Below, in pieces: positions 8,748 to 20,520 of a stretch of 64,000 nt of DNA. The DNA comes from Chiridota heheva (taxonomy: Eukaryota > Echinodermata > Holothuroidea > Apodida > Chiridotidae), in the NCBI GenBank assembly GCA_020152595.1, contig JAIGNY010001834.1, forward strand, positions 625,001 to 689,000, given 5' to 3'. The stretch's first letter is position 1, and each line of letters starts with the position of its first letter. A model generated the notes under the pieces. That model saw only the letters and a program-made list of their open reading frames with translations, did no database searches and was not told where the DNA came from. Position numbers and translations under genes: made by a program.

Positions 8748-9282
8748 TTATGCAGAGGGTTCTTCTTTTTTGGGGGGTTTCTTGATGATGATGGGTGGTA
8801 TGTCCAGTTTTAAATTAACCTTGCCTCTTTTTGACAAGGTAGGAGGTGGCGACGACGACGGTGAACGGGGTCTTTTCTTTGCTTTTGAATGTTCTGCTTC
8901 CATCTGTTTGCACAATTCGTCCATGTTACTGGGATTTTTTTCCAAGATGGGTACTTTGACCAGCGCTTTCAAATGTTATATTGCAAATAGCCCTTCCACG
9001 CTCGCCAGTTTACACCATTGCTCCAGGTTAAGAAAAATCCCTTTTTCTCCGGGTATGACGGTTCATCGACGGGTGGTGTGTCCGTTCGGGTCGCTGATCG
9101 TTTGCATTGCGTAGTCGTAATGGCGTAAGTCCACGAGAATGTTTTCACCTTCTGCGGTAAAACTGATGTAAATTTGTTTTCCCAGAAGCAAACGTAACCT
9201 TTTTTGGGGGTGACAGACCGCTCATGTGACGGGCTCCGTTGACGTTAGACGTATGGTAAGGCAAGGCCCTTTCGGATACCAT
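8748..9282 (-). pseudogene. Decayed PC4/p15-like transcription coactivator domain ORF
   Basis: From ATG at 9282 the frame is lost at an A6 run near 9200. The next frame carries KQIYISFTAEGENILVDLR and, beyond an in-frame TGA, PGEKGIFLNLEQWCKL. Together these are the signature of the PC4 C-terminal ssDNA-binding domain (family pattern: ...VLIDIREY... PGKKGISL..EQW). A TAA follows, then the frame continues as a Lys/Pro/Ser-rich tail (KKRPRSPSSSPPP) to 8750. Three lesions indicate a pseudogene. Cellular PC4 has its basic/Ser region N-terminal; here it is C-terminal. PC4-like ORFs are also seen in DNA viruses and large transposons, which fits the compact array but is not proof. Confidence 0.6.
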
Positions 9283-10071
9283 GTTTTGATCTTGCAGAGA
9301 AGTGCAAGGGCGAGGCATAACAAGGTTGCAACACTAAACTTTCATCTTCACAAAAGAGGTTGGTAAGTCAAAAATATAATTTGACTGAACGAACTAGGCC
9401 TCCACTGCGTGCAAATAAAAGTATTCAACTCAGTTTCTACGACTTCGTTCTTAAGGCTAACCCGCAAATATTGCTACAATTGTACAATCCTAGTATATTA
9501 TGAGTTTATTTATAGCTTTCCGTAACTCACCACAGGTAGTTCCACAGCTATGCCCCCCCCCCCCCTCCCTCCTTCCCCATGCGAAAAGACCTGGCTACGG
9601 GCCTGAATTGAATCAAAAGAAAGTCAATTACTATTATAAATTTATTGGTGGGCATGGGATAGATTTAAACAATTTTGCTCATATCTTGCTTAAAAGAATC
9701 ACTTTAAAGAATCGTCGCCTTTTATTTCATCACAAAATCTGCATGAAATATAAAAATTGGTGCCGAATATTTAGAGATGCTTTAAAATAGTCAATTTTTT
9801 TGCCGATTTTATTAAAACCTTTGCTACTATGATAGTTAATGTATTTTTCACAGTTTAAATAGATTTTAAAGCAATTTAGCAATAATCTGATAATGTTGCC
9901 GCTCATGATGCGTTCATACCTTTAGGGTATATAGACACGTAAAACATTTTTCCTCTTATGATGGAGCATGACATTCTGAGCAGAAAAGTTTTCAAATGGC
10001 TCAAATAGAAATTATAGCTTTTGAATTATGCCAAATTAAATTTTGAAGATTTTCTTCAGCATGTGCAAAAG
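9283..10071. other. Non-coding, dispersed-repeat-like
   Basis: Contains a C10 tract (9552) and a segment at 9820-9930 (TTGCTACTATGATAG, AATAATCTGATAATGTTGCC) related to sequence near 4130-4220 and 50620-50700. The open frame at 9500-9790 has no recognisable domain. Confidence 0.35.
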
Positions 10072-10409
10072 TTATGAGTTATGGACAAAAACACAACTCA
10101 AAATTTACATGTAATCCTTTATATTTCTCTCCAAAATTTTAGACACCACATTTGATCAATTTACGTTTACTTCTAGACATAGGTCAGTTAGGCAAAAGCA
10201 AAATTTCGTTTTCTTTGGCAAAGGGTTAAAAAACAACAACTTATGAGTTATGGACAAAAACACAGCTCAAAATTTACAAGCAATCTTTTATATTTCTCTC
10301 CAAAATTTCAGACACCACATTTGATCAATTTGCGTTTACTTCTAGATATAGGTCAGTTAGGCAAAAGCAAAATTTCTTTTTGTTTGGGAAAGGGTTGAAA
10401 AACAATAAG
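10072..10409. repeat. 169-bp tandem duplication
   Basis: Two adjacent copies, 10072-10240 and 10241-10409, both beginning TTATGAGTTATGGACAAAAA and running through TTTGATCAATTT and GGTCAGTTAGGCAAAAGC. They differ at only about ten positions, so the duplication is young relative to its surroundings. Confidence 0.9.
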
Positions 10410-10639
10410 TTTACATAACAATAGCCATGGTGTTCTTGTTGTGATGTCACACAGTATTGCGAAGTATGCTGATTCGGTACCAAAATTTCAAAATGATCAA
10501 ACGATTTGCTATTTTGATTATTTTTAAGCCATTTTAGGCCATGTTTTCCCTACCTGTCCATTAATCCTTTCTGTTTGCTGACAAGTTTTAGAACAATTGC
10601 TATACAATTACAAGAGAAACCTGTGTAATTTGTAATGTA

Positions 10640-11650
10640 ACAGTATAAAATGAAGTTATATCTCTCATAGACGATAGACGACTTCATTTGAAAACGTTTA
10701 AAAACTATACGCTTTCTGAGCATTGTTTTCCTATTCAAGCATAATATAATCAAATATTGTTTTTCGAACTTTCCTTCTGATATAATAGTACATACTTTTA
10801 TTATCTGTGAATTCAAAAACAGCATCCAGCTGTCCAGGACGTAGAACGTATATTAACATAAAAGAAAATATTAAAGACAAAAGCGAATTATGCACAGAGT
10901 TGCACGACTCATAATACCTGAATACCAAGTTTTTCACAAACTGGAGGCATACATATATGTTGCAGACAGTCTGAGAGTGGCTCAGTACTGACTAGATGTG
11001 GCATAGTCATGGCCCTTGATATTTGTGTCACTTTATAAGCAGTAATCGACATGTTAGAGAGCAAAAAGGTATAATCAGAACAATTCACAAACAAATGTGA
11101 CGCTTTTAAAAATATATCTGTACACTCCCCAGCGAAAATTAACTTTTTTATGCTCGATATTTTGTACGCAAAAAGCGAAAAGAAAGCCAGTGATTGATTA
11201 ATGATTTAATATAAACCATTTTTATCGAGGGAATCAGGGGGAACGTTCCCTCCCCCATCCTTCGTGGCGCCAACAATCTTGTCGTCAAGGAACTGTAAGG
11301 GAAATATTTTCCTTCATGCCCCTCGTTTCCTCTAACCTACCTTATTATCACAACCTCCCCTTCCTCCCATATTATATTCACGATTGACTGTTCTTAATGT
11401 TTAGGTTATTAAAAGGAGAGTTTAAAACACAAAATGCCTCCAACATTGGAAAAGGGTGGGGTGAGAAGTTAATAGTTAAAAAGAAATAATCAAGAGTACG
11501 ACGCTAACAAACTCTTATAACTGTATAACAGTATAACGCTGAATTGTTCACACAGGTTTGTCCATTATTGTAGCGATATTGTATCCTTCTTTTATAAGCT
11601 TTTTTTGTATCTTTTGATACTTTCAAATGCAGTAAGTCTATTTCAGTTTG
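10640..11650. repeat. Interspersed repeat X, copy 1 (related to ~51350-52000)
   Basis: Colinear similarity to 51350-52000 by eye. Shared landmarks are ATAAAATGAAGT, ATCTGTGA, CAGCATC, GTAAAACGT-like, CCTTCATGCC, TTTCCTCTAA, ATTGAC.GTT, GGTTATT, CACACAGGTTTGTCC (CGCACATGTTTGTCC) and CAAATGCAGTAAG. No transposon coding sequence is visible and its termini are not defined. The minus-strand open frames within it are not conserved in copy 2. Confidence 0.55.
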
Positions 11651-11929
11651 TATTTGTATATGAAGTCTACTTAAAAAAGCGCTGAGAATCAGACTTGATG
11701 ACAAACATCATTGTAACAAATTGACTTCCCGACTGCATATGTGTTCAAGACAACTTAGTGAAATGACAAGTGAACTTGACATCTTATTGGTTCACAATAT
11801 GTAGACTTGTTGATCACAGGAAGTGATCATGATGACACAAATTATTTGAATAAGACATCTTAATACCAGAATTAAGTGTGGAACATGGGTTCATAAGTTG
11901 GCATGTAGGGATAATTATCTGGACATCTG

Positions 11930-12217
11930 GGTATGTTGGATGGCACTTTTAAGCCTCCGTAAATTGATGTTCTGAAAAAGTCAAGATTCAGACTGAGGGA
12001 GCAACCCTTTTATATTACAGAGGACTTGACGATGTTGGAATTAAAAGAGGTGGTCTAAGAATGTGAAGGCCCTCTATACCTATGGTCAGATGGTACAAAG
12101 CTTAAGTTTTCTGGTGGTTTTAGGAGGGATAGTCATGGGAAACCTTTTCGTTTTCAAGCTCCAGATGAACGAAATCAAAATACTACGCGGGTGCCAGCGA
12201 ATCTGGCATTTCGTTAA
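11930..12217 (+). pseudogene. LINE ORF1 C-terminal remnant
   Basis: A frame ending TAA at 12215-12217 reads through a few stops: RLREQPFYITEDLTMLE, then GPLYLWSDGTKLKF, then RRDSHGKPFRFQAPDERN. It sits ~440 bp before the endonuclease ATG, as expected for ORF1 of a two-ORF LINE. The start cannot be placed. Confidence 0.45.
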
Positions 12218-12658
12218 TGTACTTAGGATGCCGTCCCATTTCAGTGTTTCAAGTCATTATGGATTAGTTCTTAACAGCATTGTTGCTGTTTTGTTTTCAA
12301 CTAAACTGCTGTAAAAATTTTGATTTTTGTATATTTTTTATTTATTTGAATATCATATTATTTATTACTCTTGTTTTTTGTAAACTATTTATTTTTGCTG
12401 CATTGCGATCTTCATGCGGAGCCATAGCTTTGATGCAGCTTCTAGAAGGAGCCTGTATAGCCTTTTTGTTAATGTTTTTTTTCTTTTTTTAATTCTATTA
12501 TCTTCACACTCCACACGGTATTATGCAAATGTATCTATTGTATTGCATACAACACACATTCTTCCCAGTCTTATCCTACTACAATGTATTCGTATTGTAA
12601 GCATGTTCCTTATTTTATCGATCAATTGTAATTTACACTCGTTTTACCCTTATAGTAC

Positions 12659-13350
12659 ATGGCAGAGGTTTCTATTTGTTCTCTTAATGTCTGGGGTTTG
12701 AGGGATGTGAAAAAGCGGCGTACGATATTTTCATGTCTACATGGGAAACATGTTTTATTTGCTTCAAGAAATTCATAGTGAGTTTGGGCTTGAGCATGTT
12801 TGGAGTAATGAATGGGGAGTAAAGTTTTTTCTCCCATAGAGATAGTAATGCTCGCGGTGTTTGTATCCTGGTAAACCCATGCCTTAATTGCAGTGCTGAT
12901 ACGTTTATCTCAGACAATAATGGTCGGCTTCTTTGCCTGCAGATTAAGCTTAATGATTTAGAGTTTCTTTTGATTAACGTTTATGCTCCCAATATTGACA
13001 TTCCTTTTCCCCCGAATAATAGGTGTTCCACTTCTGACTACCGGGGTAACTACATCATTTGGGTGGGGATTTAAATACGGTTTTAGATATGTCAATGGAT
13101 AAAGAGGATGTTCGACCATCAACTAACTTTAAGGCACGGCAGGAGGTTTTTAACATAATGTCTGATTTGAACCTCGTTGATGTGTGGAGGGAAAGAAATC
13201 CCTTCTTAAAGCTGTATTCCTAGTTTTCAAATGTAACTAAATCCACGTACTGTCGTTTAGATATTTCTTATTTCTAGAAGCTTTTTACAATGTGTTATTG
13301 ATTCTTCCATTGTTCCAGTATTAAAACAGATCATAAGTTAATTACTTTAA
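12659..13350 (+). pseudogene. LINE ORF2 endonuclease domain, broken
   Basis: Begins MAEVSICSLNVWGLRD, the N-terminal strand of AP-type LINE endonucleases (catalytic Asn region SLNVWGL). Then come stretches in shifted frames including RDSNARGVCILVNP, NNGRLLCLQI and FLLINVYAPN (the YAPN motif), and later GGDLNTVLD (the GDFN motif). Several stops and frameshifts separate the blocks. Confidence 0.75.
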
Positions 13351-13699
13351 GTTTTGCCTCTTTCGATTGCAAACGAGGCACTGCAGAGGTTTTTGGAATT
13401 TTAATGTCTCTTTACTGAACGATGACTGTTACACAAAGACGATTACAGATTTGATTAAGTCAGCTATTAATGACATTTCTCATCTTAATCCTTTTCAACT
13501 TTGGAAATATTCTAAGTTTGTAATCCGTTATTTGTATTCATCTAAAATGGCCAAAGATCGTCGTCTGCTTGAGACAAAAATTTGAGGGATATTTGTACTG
13601 CCGAGGATAATTATCATCGTAATTCATGTGATGAATTGTATAGTAAGTTAAGTGAATGTAACAAAGCGTTAGAAAATTTGTATGAACAGAAACCATTGT

Positions 13700-15420
13700 C
13701 CGTTCAAAAGCTAGGTGGGTAAAGTATGGTGAAAAACGTTCGAAGTACATTTTGGATCTTGAAAGGCGCAATAAGAGTATGAATTGTATAAATAGCTTAT
13801 TAGATGAGTCTGGGAACATTATTACCGATAAGGATAAAATCCGGCTGCATATTCGCTCTTTTTATCAATCTCTTTACGCCTGCTCAAACGGTTGTAATCC
13901 GGATCCTTTCTTTGTAAATCTAGGTGATGAGTCTCGCCTTAGTGACGAGCAGATGCTCTGCTGTGAGGGCAAGCTCACCTTAGCTGAATGCATTAACTGT
14001 TTAAAGTCTTTTCATAGAAATAAGTCGCCTGGTTCGAATGGCTTTCTCTCATAATTTTATACGTTTTTATGGTTTGAGATAGGTAATCTAGTGTTGAATT
14101 CTCTTGATTATGCTTTCTCTCAGGGCCATCTTTCTCATGAGCAGAGTTGTGGTACTATTTCTCTTATACCCAAGGATGGCAAGGATACTTGTTTTCTTGG
14201 TAACTGGAGACCATTCTTCTTGCTCAATGTAGATTATGAAATAGGTGCGAAGTGTATCGCGTCCCGAATTAAACAATTTCGTAAGTATATAATAAACACT
14301 GATCAAACCGGTTTTTATAAAAGACCGTATATCGGTGAGAATATTCGCACGGTTTTCGACACAATTTCTTACTGTAATGAAAAATAGTTGGAGGGTTTTC
14401 TTTTATTCATTAATTTTGAAAAGGTGATCGACCGTCTTGACTGGTCTTTCCTTTCAAAAGCTCTTGCATAGTACTTCAACTTTGGGTTCAAATTTGCTAT
14501 GTTAACGCTTCTGCTTGAGTGATGAATAACGGTTACTCTACTGGTTTTTTAAAGTTCGCAAAGGTGTGCGTCAAGTTGCCAATTAAGTTCTTACCTTTTT
14601 GTTTTATGTGCGGAATTTGTTGCTATTGAGATAAGGGCGGAGAGTGCTATTTGGGGAATCAGCATCGGCAATAAGGAAATACAAACTGTGCAGTACGCTT
14701 ACGACACTTCTCTTTTTGTTGATGGTAGTGAAGAGACCTTGGTCACCGTTTTACGTGTATCAACGATTTTTATGAGTCATCTGGTTTAGAGTTAATCTAA
14801 ATAAATCTTACCATTTCCCACCAGGAACATCTTGTCATTCACTTCCAGACTATATTGACAATTTTGATTTCCCAATTAATACTGGCCCGATCAAATTGCT
14901 TGGTATTTTTTTTCACGCAGAGAGATGTGGACTTTTTTAGTCTTAAGTACCTGCCGAAATTCTCTAGACTTAAAGATAAGTTGAGGATGTGGTCCCAGCG
15001 GAATCTTTCTCCTCTTGGACAAATTACTATCATAAACGCTTTAGCTCTGTCCCAATTAATTAATGTTTAGTCGGTCTTGCCAAACTCACCGCGCGGGTCT
15101 TGCCAAATTGACCTCGTGGGTCTTGCCAAATCCACCTCGTGGGTCTTGCCAAATCCACCGCGTGGGTCTTGCCAAATCCACCTCGTGGGCCTTGCCAAAT
15201 CCACCGCGTGGATTTTGCCAAATCTACCTCGTGGGCCTTGCCAAATCCACCGCGTGGGTCTTGCCAAATCTACCTCGTGGGTCTTTCCAAATCCACCGCG
15301 TGGGTTTTATAAGGGGCTTGATGGTGTTTTGTATAAGTTTATCTGGAATGGAAGCCCGACAAAATAAAACGTCGTGTTTTTATTTAATTCAATTGAGTTT
15401 GGAGGTCTTAACATGGTAAA
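13700..15420 (+). pseudogene. LINE ORF2 reverse transcriptase, broken
   Basis: Blocks in order: LDLERRNKSMNCINSLLDE (pre-RT), LKSFHRNKSPGSNGF (RT motif 1), TISLIPKDGKD and LGNWRPFFLLNVDYEI (motif 2, LIPK...WRP.SLL), NTDQTGFYKRPYIGENIR (motif 3), LLFINFEKVIDRLDWSFL (motif 4, catalytic D), AEFVAIEIR..., VQYAYDTSLFVDG (YADD equivalent mutated to YAYD), RLKDKLRMWSQRNLSPLGQ, and after the minisatellite LYKFIWNGSP. This order and the SLLNVDYKI-type motif place it with L1/Tx1. At least ten disabling lesions. Confidence 0.85.
15074..15305 (+). repeat. 23-bp minisatellite grown inside the LINE RT coding sequence
   Basis: About ten copies of a 23-bp unit (TTGCCAAATCCACCKCGTGG plus GTC), alternating CCTCG and CCGCG variants. 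In related LINEs this site encodes VLPNPP.GFYK between LSQLINV and FIWNG. One unit encodes exactly LPNPPRG in frame with the following GFYKGLDGVLYKF, so the array is an expansion of the element's own codons. Because 23 is not a multiple of three, it also destroys the frame. Confidence 0.92.
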
Positions 15421-15639
15421 CATCCAATCTTTTTTTTTCTAATGCTTTAAAGATTGCATGAGTAAAACATTACTTGGTTAGCGATAATTCATCTTCTTCT
15501 TTATTTTTTTTTTTATATCTACCTCTCTTCGAAGGGAAAAAGTTTCCTTTTTAAGTGTAATAAAATGCCAGGTGATGTAAATATTAAGAATAAATTAATC
15601 AAAAGATGTCTGTCGGGCATGGGCTTATGTTAATTGTGA

Positions 15640-16380
15640 TTACCAGAGTTGTTTTTCAAACGAGATAATTTGGAATAATAGTCGTACCCGTATTTTCAAC
15701 AAACCCATTTTCATTTCTACCTTGCTGGCTAAAAAATGTGTTAGAGTTTGTGATTTGTTAGCCGTTGATGGTAGCTTTTTAAACTATGAACAATTTTGTC
15801 AAAAGTTTGATGTTTACTCTGTGCCTTTTACTGCGTATTATGGTATTTCTAGGGCGATTCCTAGAGAATGGATAAGCTCTCGTACAAATACGGATGTTGA
15901 TGCTATCACTCCGCCTGAATTATTACTTCTAAAACTTGATGGTGATATAAAGGTAACAAGATTTGTGTATAAGATTCTGATAAATCGTTTAACTCTAAAT
16001 CCAATCGCTTAGCGGAAATGGGTAATTGATTTTCAGGATAATGTTCTTAAATTAAAATTCTATTCACCATTCTTGTTATGTTTTTGTCATATATACCAAA
16101 GTGAGGTATTTCCAGTACAAATTCCTTAACCACTTCATTGTCACAAATTAGTATTTGTGTAAAGTGGTAATTCGTAACGATTTTCTGTGTAGCTTTCATC
16201 ATTCTGAAATTGAGACAATAATGCATCTCTTTTGGAGCTGCCATTTTACACATTCCTTCTGGGTGTGTTTGCAAAACTTCCTTGGTGTAGCCGTTTTGCC
16301 ACTTACATACGAGATTATTTGCTTCGGCGATATAAGTGATAGAGATAGTTATCTAAACTTTGTTAATTTTCAATGTTAAG
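15640..16380 (+). pseudogene. LINE ORF2 C-terminal region, broken
   Basis: LLAKKCVRVCDLLAVDGSF (15722-16012 frame) is the post-RT region of L1/Tx1 ORF2. Near 16190-16290 a frame reads ETIMHLFWSCHFTHSFWV, matching the C-x-H-LFW-C-x-W zinc-finger-like motif near the C-terminus of such ORF2 proteins. Frames are joined only by frameshifts. Confidence 0.7.
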
Positions 16381-16879
16381 CTTTTTAATTTTTTCTTGTA
16401 AATTTGATAAAAGTATTCTTGTTGTTAGGAACTTCCTTTCTAGGTTGAGTCACCTCTAAAGGGTCTAGAAGAATATTTATGTTAAAAACGATCGGTTAAC
16501 CACCTTTTTTGAGAAAGCTTGATTCATTTCCCAATTAAGAGATCTTTGTTTTAAGGTTTAAAATTTGTTTCTAATTTTTTTCTCCAGTTGATGTTGGTTG
16601 TTGCCTGAGGCTATTGATTTTTCAATACGTTAATCTATTTTATTCTTAAAGGTGGACTTTTTTAAAGATTTTTTAAACTTATCTCTTCCTTTTCCTGTTT
16701 TTCTGAGAAACTTATTTTTGCATATTTTGTCACATTGTAGATAGTGTTCCTGAATCTATTGTGATTTTCATCATGTTTCTGATATTGTAATAATACTACT
16801 GAAGGAGCACCGCTAGCCTTTCAGAGTACAAGGTTGTTTTTTGTTGGGGGTTTTCTTCTTTGTTAAACGCGGAAAATAA

Positions 16880-18231
16880 AAAGAAAAATTTTTCCTTTTA
16901 ATATCATAGTGTATGCAAAATGGGATCTATGTTTGCTTGCATACTTGAACAATCCTTGCGACAGCGTTTAACTGATATATTTTTATCTATATTTGAATAA
17001 TATCCAAAAGTGATATTTTTACCAATAAATATCGGCGGAGAAAAAAGGAACAAATTTAGTCGCACCAAAATATTTGCAAAACCATTTTTTATGAAATAAG
17101 ATTAAACATGATTGCTCTCGGCCTCTATCATGTAAAATGCGCATGTTTGATCACGAACGTTTTACAAGTGTCCTTCAAATTATTTACTAAAAAATGAGAA
17201 AAAAATATGCATTGCATTAAAAGAAATTTGTTTTTACCTTTATGAATCGTATACTTTTGAATTACAACGAACCATTATTCTTTTGTAGAGATCTGAATGA
17301 CTAAAGAATTGGAACGCAGCATGTTATGCAGTATGTAGGAAGAATTTTTACAACCAGATTTGTATTTCTGGAAAGGACAGTAAATTTTGTAGAATACGGG
17401 AACAATGACCGTATGTCTTCAATATAAACAGGCCTAACCTGTTTAGACAAGAAGAATCCAAATAACACATGTGAGCAACTCGTAATATCACAAATTGGAA
17501 AATTTATGGTGTTTTATCAAATTGTAAAAAAATGTCAGCTATCCATGTATCACTGCATCGGAAGAAAATCCTTGCAAAAATGATGGAAGCTTTTCAAGCT
17601 CGGACTAGAAATTTTGGCTTTGTATTATTTGCTCAAATGGTTATTGTTAAAGAAAACTTCAACTGTGTAATGCTTAAGTAATAAATTGGATCAATAGTAT
17701 TTGTAACTGTCTTTACAAGGATCTCATAGAAAACAAGTTTATCAAATTGTTCGTTTAGTGATTATGTATATTAGTTTTACATGAAAGAAGACAGTAAAAG
17801 GGAAATGGTGAAGAAAGTACTAAAAGATTCATTTTCCTTTAGGGAGGTTTTTATATTTGAAATACAAAACGACTGATTTCAGACTATAAGTGGGATCATA
17901 TCTTCACATTCTTCGCAAGTACGTGTTCAAGTTTACTGAGTAAGCATTGAAATGTGTTAGCATATCAATATAATAGAGTCTGCTAAAGCTACAGTGAATC
18001 AACATAAAAAACAGCTAGATTAGAATACCATTTAAAATCATTTTAAATCAGAAATAGTTTTCTTGAAAACGCGTTTACAGATATTTAAGAAGTGACGTAA
18101 TTTTAAAAGTAGACTTTCTACACCATTCATTTTTAAACAAACGTGTGTCACCTGAACGGAACAAGACATCAAAGTAGATTATTCCCAGCTAACACACAAC
18201 GTTATAACAACTTTTTTATAACGTTATTTAA
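16880..18231. other. Non-coding, AT-rich; degenerate repeat Y fragment near 17780-17905
   Basis: No gene seen. At 17780-17905 a diverged piece of repeat Y is visible (GGGAAATGGTGAAGAAAGTA ... CGACTGATTTCAGACTA). Confidence 0.4.
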
Positions 18232-18610
18232 AGAATTAGTTCAGTGGTCAAGCATGTCCATCTTATATAAAAGAGGACTACAAAAGAAACAAAATGGTGA
18301 AGAAAGCGTTCATAAATATTATTCCGTTATGGAGATATTCAAGTTTAAAACTCCGTCTTTTTTGTGTAAAATGACTGGTGTAGTAAGTCTACTACGGAAT
18401 GTTGGCGTCTTCATCCTCACATTCTTAACAATTGTCAATGTATTTAAAGAAAATGTATTTAATTTGCTTACTATTTAGATTATTTTCCTTCAACTTTCTT
18501 CAGGTGGAATATTATAAGTACCCTTCCTGAATTCAGCTTTAACTGTTTTGACATATCCAATGCTTTTTAAGCCAATCTAACTGATTTCAGTCGTTTCTAT
18601 ACAAATTATA
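18232..18610 (+). repeat. Interspersed repeat Y, copy at 18.2 kb
   Basis: Landmarks of family Y in order: TTAGTTCAGTGGTCAAGCAT, AAGAGGAC, AAACAAAATGGTGAAGAAAG, TTATTCCGTTA, GAGATATTCAAGTTTAAA. The later part (ACTTTCTTCAGGTGG, ACTGATTTCAGTCGTTTCTA) lies in reverse orientation, suggesting a rearranged or palindromic member. Other copies: 46855, 50745, 51130 (minus), 56523. Confidence 0.7.
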
Positions 18611-18765
18611 CCACACTTTAAACTTAGATATCCCCTGTGCTTGTGTGTTCACAGCTATGTATGTTCACAGCTCTGTTTGGACTTATTGTCCTCATATTCA
18701 CACATTAGATACATGTCTGACTTCTAGATTAATCATAACCTGCTAAGTTGATGCTGATAACCTAC

Positions 18766-19521
18766 TAGAAGAAGAAGAAGAAGAAGAAGAAGAAGAAGAA
18801 GAAGAAGAAGAAGAAGAAGAAGAAGAAGAAGAAGAAGAAGAAGAAGAAGAAGAAGAAGAAGAAGAAGAAGAAGAAGAAGAAGAAGAAGAAGAAGAAGAAG
18901 AAGAAGAAGAAGAAGAAGAAGAAGAAGAAGAAGAAGAAGAAGAAGAAGAAGAAGAAGAAGAAGAAGAAGAAGAAGAAGAAGAAGAAGAAGAAGAAGAAGA
19001 AGAAGAAGAAGAAGAAGAAGAAGAAGAAGAAGAAGAAGAAGAAGAAGAAGAAGAAGAAGAAGAAGAAGAAGAAGAAGAAGAAGAAGAAGAAGAAGAAGAA
19101 GAAGAAGAAGAAGAAGAAGAAGAAGAAGAAGAAGAAGAAGAAGAAGAAGAAGAAGAAGAAGAAGAAGAAGAAGAAGAAGAAGAAGAAGAAGAAGAAGAAG
19201 AAGAAGAAGAAGAAGAAGAAGAAGAAGAAGAAGAAGAAGAAGAAGAAGAAGAAGAAGAAGAAGAAGAAGAAAGAAGAAGAAGAAGAAGAAGAAGAAGAAG
19301 AAGAAGAAGAAGAAGAAGAAGAAGAAGAAGAAGAAGAAGAAGAAGAAGAAGAAGAAGGAAAAAAAAGAAAAGAAGAAGAAGAAGAAGAAGAAGAAGAAGA
19401 AAAGAAAAAAAGAAAAGAAGAAGAAGAAGAAGAAAAAGAAGAAGAAGAAGAAGAAGAAGAAGAAGAAGAAGAAGAAGAAGAAGAAGAAAAAAAAAAAAAA
19501 AAAAAAGGAGAAGGAGAAGAA
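18766..19521. repeat. ~750-bp GAA trinucleotide tract
   Basis: Near-pure GAA from 18766 to ~19357, then GAA blocks interrupted by A-rich pieces (GGAAAAAAAAG, A-runs at 19487-19506) to 19521. Over 200 triplets. Purine-only on the plus strand. The long poly-Leu and poly-Ser frames across it are artefacts. Confidence 0.98.
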
Positions 19522-20520
19522 GAAGAGCGCCACGCTGCTCAAGCCACATATTCTTCCCATTGCCGTAATTAGAGCGCCACACTGTACATAATAGTTGCTG
19601 CGCGTCGTAGTGTATTATTTGATATCAGTTTCGTTTCAAATAAAATGGTTTTGTCGGCTGAAAGTGAATGAAAAAGCTAATCCTCCGTCTTTCTTTTTAT
19701 GTGATATATTCTTCTTTATTTCATCCCCTCTTTGCCCCGATCCAGCAATATCATTACATTATCATTATTTTGATGATTGGTTTGCTTATATGGTTCAAAG
19801 CATATCTTTAAGTTGTTGCTACATTTTCATAGATCTTTAAAATAAAATATTTCTCACACAGAAAACACAAATGTAGTAGTTTTTGTATGCAATGTATTTC
19901 AAACAAGTACAATGTTTATTCGACATGAACTTAAAAACACATATGGGACCACATCAATCAAAATACAATACAATAATTTTCCACTGTTCGATCTTCTAGT
20001 TTACTTGATAAGCGGATGAACAAGCGAAACAATGAAACAATAGAGAATGAAAACATATGTTTTCTTTGTTTTCTTCCAATTGCTTCTTCACTGCGTTTTT
20101 ATCCTTTATTCTGAGGAATAAAAAATATTTTTCGTTAAAATAAAGGGCAAGGATATCAAAGGTGGAATGTAATTAAGACATTTCATACATATACTTCTGA
20201 ACCAATTTGTGAAGCTGGCTGCTTGAGATGCTGGGATGCATAATACATCATACAGTAATACCTCACTTAAATACATTTTATTTGACGAGTTGACAGTGAT
20301 GCCGTGACCTCATGCATTATATATCATGATTTTATTGGAATTTTTCGAATATATTGGTACTTCTAAGAAGTACTGAGAGGTGCTAAATCTGGTGAAAACA
20401 TCAGTATCATATATTTCTCGTCAAAACCTTACTTACTTTGTTCGATTGATCAGTTCTGTTGCACACTAGACTGCTAGAATCCAATGCTAATACTGTTAAA
20501 TTACTACAATCCTACAATTA

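Larger units (their letters stand above)
11930..16850 (+). mobile_element. Degenerate L1/Tx1-type LINE, near full length
   Basis: Spans an ORF1 remnant (to 12217), an apurinic endonuclease region (from 12659), the RT (13.7-15.4 kb) and a C-terminal CCHC-like region (~16.2 kb) in the expected order, all on the plus strand with many stops and frameshifts. The 3' end is near 16850-16880 (AATAAAAAG), and a 23-bp minisatellite interrupts the RT C-terminus. The 5' end is not sharply defined. Confidence 0.85.

Noticed and set aside
12280..12701. Hydrophobic plus-strand frames before the LINE ORF2
   Set aside because: T-rich spacer between LINE ORF1 and ORF2; not conserved coding.
18733..19582. 275-279-codon minus-strand frames
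   Set aside because: Poly-Phe/Leu/Ser from the GAA tract.
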